Below are positions 51,797 to 57,758 of a stretch of DNA of 57,758 nucleotides, in pieces. Made by a program: the position numbers and the translations under genes. Origin of the DNA: Gammaproteobacteria bacterium (lineage in GTDB: Bacteria > Pseudomonadota > Gammaproteobacteria > Arenicellales > Arenicellaceae); assembly GCA_022447525.1 (NCBI GenBank), contig JAKVBA010000030.1, positions 12,875 to 70,632 on the forward strand. The letters are read 5' to 3'. The notes under the pieces were generated by a model, which was given only the letters and a program-made list of their open reading frames with translations, made no database searches and was not told the DNA's origin. Numbering within the stretch: the stretch's first letter is position 1; the number at the start of each line of letters is the position of its first letter.

Positions 51797-52699
51797 TTAG
51801 GCGAGTAAATGCTCAAGTAAAGCTTTTTGTGCATGTAACCTATTCTCGGCCTCTAAAAACACAGCACTTTGTTTACCTTCTATGACTGTTTCACTGACTT
51901 CCATGCCGCGATAAGCCGGTAAACAATGCATGAATAGAGCGTCTTTGCGAGCCAAACCCATTAGCGATGAGTCCACACAAAAACCATCAAATGCTGCTAG
52001 CCTGACTTCTTTTTCAGCCTCTTGGCCCATGCTCGCCCAGGTGTCGGTTACAACTACATCAGCTTTCTCAGCAGCTACTTTTGGGTCATTTGATATTTGG
52101 AAATGGCCAGCATTTAATTTCGCTATCCTCTCCTTAGGTTCATAGCCGGCAGGAGTTGCAATATGTAAATCGAAATTAAACAATCTAGCTGCATTCATGA
52201 ACGAGTTGCATACATTGTTACCGTCGCCAATCCAGGCAACCTTTGCTCCATGAATACTGCCCCTCAGTTCTTTTAAAGTCTGCATGTCGGCGAGTAATTG
52301 ACAGGGGTGAAAGTCGTCGGTTAGTCCATTGATTACTGGAACGCTTGAGTATTCTGCAAGCTTTTGAACCATGCTATGTGAATCGGTGCGGATCATAATG
52401 CCATCCACCATGCTGGATATCACTCTGGATGTGTCTTCAATTGGTTCACCTCTGCCTATTTGAGTGTCGTTTGGGCTCAAATTGAGTGTGCCGCCTCCCA
52501 GTTGGCGCATACCTACTTCAAAAGATACTCGCGTTCTCGTTGATGATTTACTGAATATCATTGCAAGCGATTTATTTTTGAGCGGCTCAAATATCGCCCC
52601 TCGTCTAGTCAGTGATTTGAGCTCAACTGCTCTGTCGATAAGGTTTTCAAGCGTCGAAATTGCTAAGTCGTCGAGCGTTAAAAAATGCTGTACAGTCAT
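51797..52699 (-). CDS. argF: Ornithine carbamoyltransferase
   Basis: A 300-residue transcarbamoylase. The carbamoyl-phosphate loop SSTRTRVSFEVGMRQLGG is at about residues 52-69, followed by NGLTDDFHPCQLLADMQTL, DTWASMG and the ornithine-loop HCLPAYRGMEVSE. It makes citrulline from ornithine and carbamoyl phosphate in arginine synthesis. It starts 29 bp after argD on the same strand, forming an argD-argF unit. Confidence 0.96.
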   Translation of the reverse strand: MTVQHFLTLDDLAISTLENLIDRAVELKSLTRRGAIFEPLKNKSLAMIFSKSSTRTRVSFEVGMRQLGGGTLNLSPNDTQIGRGEPIEDTSRVISSMVDGIMIRTDSHSMVQKLAEYSSVPVINGLTDDFHPCQLLADMQTLKELRGSIHGAKVAWIGDGNNVCNSFMNAARLFNFDLHIATPAGYEPKERIAKLNAGHFQISNDPKVAAEKADVVVTDTWASMGQEAEKEVRLAAFDGFCVDSSLMGLARKDALFMHCLPAYRGMEVSETVIEGKQSAVFLEAENRLHAQKALLEHLLA

Positions 52700-52728
52700 G
52701 TCATTCGCAGGTGCACTTGAATGTGCGC

Positions 52729-53955
52729 CTAGTTAGAGGGTAGGGAATCAATCACGGCACCAATGGTGTCCACTATTTGATTGATTTGTTTTTCCGTGGT
52801 TACAACCGCAGGCAAAAGTCGAATTACTCTGCCTCCGCCAGTGATATTAAGCACTAATCCTGAGTCCAAGAAGTGCTGCGCGAGATCAGAATAAACTTGG
52901 TCCAGCTCGATACCGAGCATCAAACCTCTGCCTCGAATATCGATTACTTTCCCGGTAGTACCGATTCTTTGTTGAAGCTGTTTCTTTAGGAGCGTGCCTA
53001 GTTCCTGTGCTCGTTCTAGATAGTTCTCTTGCTCGATTATGTCTAAGACGCTCAGGGCTACTTGACAAGCGAATGGGTTGCCGCCGTACGTCGTTCCATG
53101 AGCGCCAGGGGTGATTAGCTCAGCTGCCTTACCTTGGGCGAGGCACGCTCCAATTGGAATGCCGTTGCCCAGTGCTTTAGCACTAGTAACGATATCTGGC
53201 AGAATCTGCTCAGCCTGATATGCGTACCAATAGCCAGTTCTTCCAACCCCTGTTTGGATTTCATCAGCAATCATAAGCCAGCCGTTTTTATCGCAAATTT
53301 GTCGAACCTGCTTGAGATAGCCTTTTTCTGGAACAATTATCCCTCCCTCACCCTGAATCGGCTCTAGCATGACAGCAACGATATTTTTGTTGTCGGTTAA
53401 CTCCTCTAGAGATTCTATTTTATTGTAATCGATATGGATAAAATCAGACACCAATGGTTCAAAGCCTTTCTGTATGTAATCATTACCAGATGCTGATAAT
53501 GTGGCCATGGTGCGACCATGAAAAGACCGTTTCATACAAACAATTACAGGGTTGGAAATATTTTTTTCCCTGGCGTATAAACGTGAGATTTTAATTGCTG
53601 CTTCGTTTGCTTCGGCGCCGGAGTTGCTGAAAAACACCTTGTCCATTCCTGACACTTTGCAGAGCTTTTCACTTAGTTTTGCTTGAGTAGATATGTGGAA
53701 AAGATTACTGGTGTGTATAAGCGTATTCGCCTGCAGTGAAATCGTTTGGCTGATGGTCGGATGGCAATGCCCTAAAAAAGTAACAGCAATTCCTCCCAGT
53801 GCATCGATATAGTGGTTGCCTTCCGCATCCCACAGATTGGCTGACTCACCGCGCACGAAGCTCACCGGCAAGCGCGCGTAGGCATTCATTAAATTTGGTT
53901 CTGCATAGACCTTGCTCTTGCGGCGGGTAAACTTAGAAAATAGTTTTTTCAGCAT
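52729..53955 (-). CDS. argD: Acetylornithine aminotransferase
   Basis: A 408-residue class III PLP aminotransferase. SNSGAEANEAAIKISRLYA, RSFHGRTMATLSASG, LEPIQGEGGI, DEIQTGVGRTG and the PLP lysine in SAKALGNGIPIGA are intact. It converts N-acetylglutamate semialdehyde to N-acetylornithine, and may also act in lysine synthesis. The first 22 residues (basic, KLFSKFTRRKSK) are an extension relative to typical ArgD; an internal Met at 53889 aligns with the usual start. A terminator-like hairpin lies 156 bp upstream. Confidence 0.95.
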   Translation of the reverse strand: MLKKLFSKFTRRKSKVYAEPNLMNAYARLPVSFVRGESANLWDAEGNHYIDALGGIAVTFLGHCHPTISQTISLQANTLIHTSNLFHISTQAKLSEKLCKVSGMDKVFFSNSGAEANEAAIKISRLYAREKNISNPVIVCMKRSFHGRTMATLSASGNDYIQKGFEPLVSDFIHIDYNKIESLEELTDNKNIVAVMLEPIQGEGGIIVPEKGYLKQVRQICDKNGWLMIADEIQTGVGRTGYWYAYQAEQILPDIVTSAKALGNGIPIGACLAQGKAAELITPGAHGTTYGGNPFACQVALSVLDIIEQENYLERAQELGTLLKKQLQQRIGTTGKVIDIRGRGLMLGIELDQVYSDLAQHFLDSGLVLNITGGGRVIRLLPAVVTTEKQINQIVDTIGAVIDSLPSN

Positions 53956-54005
53956 AACGTTGGTTACTCGATCTATATATGATCAATTTCTTTTCTTAGT
54001 AATTC

Positions 54006-54047
54006 CTTTTGATCTAAGTATTACTACTTTTGATCTAAGTATTACTA
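54006..54047. repeat. Perfect 21-bp tandem duplication
   Basis: The 21 bases starting CTTTTGATCTAAGTATT occur twice head to tail (54006-54026 and 54027-54047) with no mismatch. It looks like a recent slippage or duplication in the argD upstream region. Confidence 0.9.
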
Positions 54048-54110
54048 ATAGAGTCTAATTATTAATAAAGTTCTGCTATCTGATTTGCAAAACTTCCATC
54101 AATTAAAAAG

Positions 54111-54132
54111 AAAAGCGCCGGCAGGCGCTTTT
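54111..54132 (-). terminator. Terminator-like hairpin upstream of argD
   Basis: AAAAGCGCC (54111-54119), loop GGCA, GGCGCTTTT. In the minus direction the stem is followed by TTTTCTTTTT, the better U-tract. It lies between divergent genes, 156 bp before argD, so it could end a short leader or act as an attenuator. Confidence 0.65.
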
Positions 54133-54441
54133 GTTCTATTTCTTACTACTATTATTTGTGAAGTTTAATTGGAATATAGCGATTATTCAAATTTTTATTT
54201 GAAATAATATTCTTTATAAATAATAAAAACAGAATATATTTTGGTTTATAAAGTCAGATAGTAATTATATTTAATAAAAATAGCACTGAGTAGATCTAAT
54301 TTTTAAAAAAGATAGTCATTAAATTGTTGATATTTATAGATAAAATATAAATAAATTGGTATTTATTACTTCTCTATTGACCTTTTGTGCTGAAAACAAG
54401 ACACTACGCGCTGTTGAAATTCCGAAACTGAGCTAATGGTT

Positions 54442-55653
54442 ATGACTCAAATTAAAAAGGTAGTGCTGGCATATTCTGGCGGCCTAGACACCTCGATTAT
54501 CTTAAAATGGTTGCAACAAGAATATGATTGTGAAGTTGTTACATTTACTGCAGATATCGGCCAGGGAGAGGAGGTCGAACCCGCTCGTGCAAAGGCGGAA
54601 GCGATGGGAGTTAAGAGCATCTATATCGACGATTTAAGAGAAGAATTCGCTCGAGATTACGTTTATCCAATGATGAGAGCGAATGCGGTCTACGAAGGTG
54701 AGTATCGGCTTGGCACATCGATTGCTCGTCCATTGATAGCGAAGCGCTTAATAGAGATTGCCAACGAAACCGGTGCTGATGCAATTTCTCACGGTGCTAC
54801 CGGTAAAGGTAATGATCAAGTTCGTTTTGAACTGGGTGCTTATGCATTAAGGCCAGACATAAAGATTATTGCTCCTTGGCGTGATTGGGATTTGAACTCA
54901 CGCGAAAAGCTCATGACGTACGCAGCCGAGCATGGCATAGAGGTTGAGAAAAAGAAGGACGGCAAATCTCAATACTCGATGGATGCCAATCTTTTACACA
55001 TATCTTATGAGGGGGGTATTTTAGAAGACCCATGGGCTGAAGCAGAAGAGGAAATGTGGCGTTGGTCTGTGTCGCCAGAAGATGCTCCTGACAAGGCTCA
55101 ATACGTAGATTTGGACTTCCTGCGAGGCGATATCGTTGCTATTAATGGTGACTCAATGACTCCGGCAGCGGTAATGGAATGGCTAAATAAAGTGGGTGGG
55201 GCTCATGGTATCGGTCGAGATGACATAGTAGAAAATCGCTATGTTGGCATGAAGTCTCGTGGTTGTTATGAGACGCCAGCGGGTACGATTATGCTGCGCG
55301 CTCATCGTGCGATGGAGTCGCTGACATTAGACCGTGAAGTTGCTCATCTGAAAGATGAGTTGATGCCTCGCTACGCTAAGTTGATTTATAACGGTTATTG
55401 GTGGAGCCCTGAGCGTGAAATGATGCAAAAGATGGTCGATCAGTCTCAGTTGTATGTGAATGGCTCGGTCAGAGTAAAGTTATATAAAGGAAATGTCATT
55501 GTGGTTGGACGTAAGTCGGAATCAGACTCGTTGTTTGATGAGCGAATCGCCACATTTGAAGATGACGGAGGTGCTTACAACCAAGCTGACGCCGAGGGAT
55601 TTATCAAGTTAAATGCGCTAAGATTACGTTTGGGTTCTAATCGAATCAAATAG
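54442..55653 (+). CDS. argG: Argininosuccinate synthase
   Basis: A protein of 403 residues from the ATG at 54442 (GAG at a proper 9-nt spacing; ATG 54436 is too close to it). The ATP pyrophosphatase P-loop SGGLDTSI is at about residues 11-18; [29 protein letters not shown] and YEGGILEDP follow. It condenses citrulline with aspartate using ATP. It is divergent from argD-argF, making a small arginine cluster. A TTG-started glycosyltransferase gene follows after 8 bp. Confidence 0.97.
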   Translation: MTQIKKVVLAYSGGLDTSIILKWLQQEYDCEVVTFTADIGQGEEVEPARAKAEAMGVKSIYIDDLREEFARDYVYPMMRANAVYEGEYRLGTSIARPLIAKRLIEIANETGADAISHGATGKGNDQVRFELGAYALRPDIKIIAPWRDWDLNSREKLMTYAAEHGIEVEKKKDGKSQYSMDANLLHISYEGGILEDPWAEAEEEMWRWSVSPEDAPDKAQYVDLDFLRGDIVAINGDSMTPAAVMEWLNKVGGAHGIGRDDIVENRYVGMKSRGCYETPAGTIMLRAHRAMESLTLDREVAHLKDELMPRYAKLIYNGYWWSPEREMMQKMVDQSQLYVNGSVRVKLYKGNVIVVGRKSESDSLFDERIATFEDDGGAYNQADAEGFIKLNALRLRLGSNRIK

Positions 55654-55661
55654 CTATTAGA

Positions 55662-56369
55662 TTGAACGAGCAGTCACCGAAAGTTTCCTACAATGTCGCG
55701 ATCATTGTGCCGCTTTTAAATGAGATGCAAGCGCTGCCAACATTAGTGGCGGCGCTTTTGCGTATTAACGCAAGCGAGCTAATCATCGTTGATGGAGGTA
55801 GTGAGGATGGTAGTCGCCAGTGGTTAGAGCAGAATCAGCGAGCGGGCTTTCTGTTCGTGAACTCAGCACCCGGAAGAGCACTACAAATGAATGCGGGAGC
55901 TGCCCGAGCGTCATCGAGTACCTTGTTATTTTTGCACGCCGATACGGTGCTGCCTAATGGGGCACTAAATGAATTACATGAAAAGTCTTGGGGCAGATTT
56001 GATATTGAATTTACAGATAATCATAGTCCCAGATTCAGACTGCTTGATATTGTCGCCAGGATGATAAATTTACGATCGAGGCTCAGCGGAGTAGCGACTG
56101 GAGATCAGGCGTTGTTCGTAAATCGAAGTCTTTTTGAGCAAGTTGGGGGATTTCCTAATATCCCGATAATGGAAGATATAGCGTTGAGTAAGCTTCTCAA
56201 GCAGCGGGCCAAACCTCATTGTTCGAGACTGAAAGTTCGCACCAGTGCGCGACGATGGCGACAAAATGGACTGTATAAAACCATTCTTTTAATGTGGGCC
56301 TTGAGATTGGCTTACTTTTTCGGTGTACCAGCCGAGATATTAAAGAAGTTTTATTCTCAGGTGAGATAG
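55662..56369 (+). CDS. Family 2 glycosyltransferase, TIGR04283-like
   Basis: A 235-residue GT-A glycosyltransferase. The N-terminal IIVPLLNEMQALPTLV, nucleotide-binding VDGGSEDGS, LHADTVLP (DxD-like His-Ala-Asp) and ATGDQALFVNRSLFEQVGGFP are characteristic of the small TIGR04283 group, named after arsenosugar synthesis in some bacteria. The partner TIGR04282-type gene follows 3 bp later, the usual pair. The sugar and acceptor are unknown; the arsenosugar name should not be taken as evidence here. The start is TTG at 55662 without a clear ribosome binding site. Confidence 0.85.
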   Translation: MNEQSPKVSYNVAIIVPLLNEMQALPTLVAALLRINASELIIVDGGSEDGSRQWLEQNQRAGFLFVNSAPGRALQMNAGAARASSSTLLFLHADTVLPNGALNELHEKSWGRFDIEFTDNHSPRFRLLDIVARMINLRSRLSGVATGDQALFVNRSLFEQVGGFPNIPIMEDIALSKLLKQRAKPHCSRLKVRTSARRWRQNGLYKTILLMWALRLAYFFGVPAEILKKFYSQVR

Positions 56370-56372
56370 ATT

Positions 56373-57008
56373 ATGTCCGCTATTCCTTTGTTAGTTTTTG
56401 CTAAAGCGCCAATACCTGGGAAGGTCAAAACAAGACTGCAATCACATTGCAGCGCTGAACAAGCAGCAAGGATAGCACTAATGTTGCTGGAGAATACTCT
56501 GCAGAAAGTTTGTGACTATTGGCCAGGGCCTGTATTGATAAGTACATGGCTGGACCAAAAACACCCAGCATTACTGGCCCTAGCAAAGAAATATAACGTA
56601 GAAATAATTAATCAAGTCAAAGGGGATCTGGGTGTCAAAATGCGAGAGTCCTTTTTTGAATATGGCTACCCAATGGCTATCATCGGAAGTGACGTACCCC
56701 ACATTAAACCCGATTCGTTAGTCGTGGCACATCAAATCCTCACCTCAGGGGGCTCCGTGCTAGGGCCAAGTGATGATGGAGGGTATTATTTGATTGGTTT
56801 AAGTACGGGGGCTGATGAAGTTTTCCAAGGTCATAATTGGGGTTCTGATAGTGTGCTGGCGTCCACCCTGTCCATATGTGAGTCTGTCGGGCTACAGCTT
56901 AAGAAGCTTGAGCCTTTGCAAGACATCGATACGTGGTCGGATTTGCAAGCTGTAAAAAACAAATTGCCTGCTCTGAACGAGTATTTGATAACGCAAGGGC
57001 TCGTCTAA
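56373..57008 (+). CDS. DUF2064/TIGR04282-family glycosyltransferase
   Basis: A 211-residue protein. FAKAPIPGKVKTRL at the N terminus, IIGSDVPHI (about 109) and LGPSDDGGYYLIGL (about 130-145) are the hallmarks of the DUF2064/TIGR04282 family, a nucleotidyl- or glycosyl-transferase-like fold. It starts 3 bp after the TIGR04283-like gene and the two are almost certainly co-transcribed and functionally linked. Substrates are not known. It is convergent with msrB. Confidence 0.88.
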   Translation: MSAIPLLVFAKAPIPGKVKTRLQSHCSAEQAARIALMLLENTLQKVCDYWPGPVLISTWLDQKHPALLALAKKYNVEIINQVKGDLGVKMRESFFEYGYPMAIIGSDVPHIKPDSLVVAHQILTSGGSVLGPSDDGGYYLIGLSTGADEVFQGHNWGSDSVLASTLSICESVGLQLKKLEPLQDIDTWSDLQAVKNKLPALNEYLITQGLV

Positions 57009-57019
57009 GCTCCTTGATT

Positions 57020-57568
57020 CTAGCTTATAGTTTCAGCCTTTGGTACAAACCGAAGTGCAACTCCGTTGTTGCAATATCGTAGCCCGGTCGGGTTTGGGCC
57101 ATCATTAAAAACGTGACCTTGGTGGCCGCCGCAACGGGCACAGTGATACTCCGTTCGGGGGATAATTAGCTTGAAATCACGCTTAGTCTCTACGTGACCT
57201 TCTATGGTGTCGAAGAAACTTGGCCACCCTGTTCCACTATCATACTTCATATCAGAATCAAACAAAGCTAAACCGCAACCCGCACACGTAAATATGCCAT
57301 CGCGCTTTTCGCTGTTTAATTCGCTAGTGAATGGACGTTCTGTTCCCTCCCTACGTAAAACATCAAAAGCCATTGGGCTCAGACGCGCTCTCCACTCATC
57401 TTTGCTTAATTTCCATTTTTCGATCTCAGTCGGCCATGCCTCTGTTTGAAGATTGGTTTGGTTCATGCCATTGTTAGCTTTTAGTTCTGATTTACTTTTG
57501 GTGTCCAACGAACTAGCAGAGCTAGCTATGCTAGCGGTGGTTGCGAAAATAAAAGTTCGTCGTTTCAT
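57020..57568 (-). CDS. msrB: Peptide-methionine (R)-S-oxide reductase, predicted exported
   Basis: A 182-residue MsrB. The core (about residues 48-178) has the two zinc pairs CAGC and CARC, GTGWPSF, EYHCARCGGHQGHVFNDGP and the catalytic Cys in LRYCNNG followed by VALRF. The N terminus MKRRTFIFATTASIASSAS looks like a short export signal with twin arginines, so the enzyme probably repairs methionine-R-sulfoxide in periplasmic proteins. The spacer after the signal is Ser/Lys/Asn-rich. It is convergent with the DUF2064 gene, 11 bp away. Confidence 0.94.
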   Translation of the reverse strand: MKRRTFIFATTASIASSASSLDTKSKSELKANNGMNQTNLQTEAWPTEIEKWKLSKDEWRARLSPMAFDVLRREGTERPFTSELNSEKRDGIFTCAGCGLALFDSDMKYDSGTGWPSFFDTIEGHVETKRDFKLIIPRTEYHCARCGGHQGHVFNDGPNPTGLRYCNNGVALRFVPKAETIS

Positions 57569-57758
57569 TGTTGTGGATCTCTCAGTTAACGTCGTACATA
57601 ATTATAGTCATTCGCTCGTGATAATTATGACCTTGTTATCAAAGAAATTCTTTCAACTACTTGTTGGTTAACAGCGAAATTGTGTTAATTGGATTTTATT
57701 TTTCACTTGGCTTGCTTTTAGGTTAGTGCCTAGGAATTAGTACGATCGTAGGTCTCTT
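57569..57758. other. Upstream region of msrB to the window end
   Basis: AT-rich, with no convincing ORF or terminator. Presumed msrB promoter region; no clear -35/-10 pair was chosen. Confidence 0.4.

Larger units (their letters stand above)
53956..54435. promoter_or_regulatory. AT-rich divergent region between argD and argG
   Basis: A 480-bp non-coding region, very AT-rich from about 54160 to 54380. It holds a tandem repeat, a terminator-like hairpin and an inverted repeat ATTATTCAAAT (54182-54192)/ATTTGAAATAAT (54197-54208). The divergent promoters of argD and argG must lie here. TTGACC near 54378 could be a -35 for argG, but its -10 (GACACT) is poor. The inverted repeat has the opposite half-site polarity to an ARG box (TGAAT...ATTCA), so ArgR control is not shown. 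Confidence 0.5.

Noticed and set aside
54182-54208. An ARG box for ArgR in the argD/argG region.
   Set aside because: The palindrome has TTCAAAT...ATTTGAA polarity, opposite to the TGAAT...ATTCA consensus; no good ARG box was found by eye.

Overview
The window is a chromosomal segment of a Gram-negative bacterium, most likely a marine-type gammaproteobacterium of moderate to low GC content. The basis is gene order: ftsY-ftsE-ftsX-rpoH with divergent rsmD-coaD-ferredoxin, mrcB next to a TPR lipoprotein (the Pseudomonas ponB-lpoP arrangement), and polA close to engB and a dihaem cytochrome c4. An AddA/AddB-type helicase-nuclease pair is encoded here. An assignment to a group such as Arenicellales would be a guess. 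I see no tRNA, rRNA, CRISPR array, prophage or insertion sequence; nearly all of it is vertically inherited core genome.

Layout. 1-3.5 kb: end of kbl, tdh (threonine catabolism), a CPA2 antiporter and a YeeZ-like SDR. 3.7-9.8 kb: a secreted His/Tyr/Arg-rich protein, oligopeptidase B as a predicted lipoprotein, two small membrane proteins, glutathione reductase, rpoH. 10.1-14.4 kb: ftsX, ftsE, ftsY, rsmD, coaD, ferredoxin. 14.4-20.5 kb: PEGA lipoprotein, dynamin-like GTPase, PBP1b with an LpoP-like activator, then a structured candidate ncRNA. 20.5-31.8 kb: TspO, gamma carbonic anhydrase, ZapE, a DUF2782-like protein, polA, a two-gene L,D-transpeptidase-type operon, a murein-peptide M14 carboxypeptidase, a second structured intergenic element, engB. 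32-38.9 kb: cytochrome c4 and the addB-addA pair. 39.3-46.4 kb: aldo/keto reductase, peroxiredoxin, ung, dinB, an acyltransferase, a 5'-nucleotidase, and an HtrA-like protein with a damaged catalytic loop. 46.6-50.4 kb: ilvD, an NTF2-like protein, rarA. 50.5-57.8 kb: an orphan ABC ATPase, argF-argD divergent from argG, two small sugar-transferase-like genes, msrB.

Themes. Several genes act on the envelope: PBP1b and its activator, a YkuD-domain enzyme, an MpaA-like peptidase, FtsEX and the HtrA-like protein. A second group handles DNA damage: polA, addAB, ung, dinB, rarA. A third handles redox and protein stress: gor, msrB, prx, rpoH. A perfect CIRCE operator lies in front of rpoH, suggesting that the HrcA repressor controls the sigma-32 gene.

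The most novel signals are two intergenic, strongly folded, G6-rich elements (about 20262-20450 and 30854-30940) sharing the motif TCGTAT(C)GGGGGGACT. I could not match them to any RNA family I know. Also notable are the absence of a canonical start codon for full-length rarA, the HtrA catalytic-loop deletion, three paralogous NTF2-like domains, and a hairpin-terminator in the AT-rich argD/argG divergent region.
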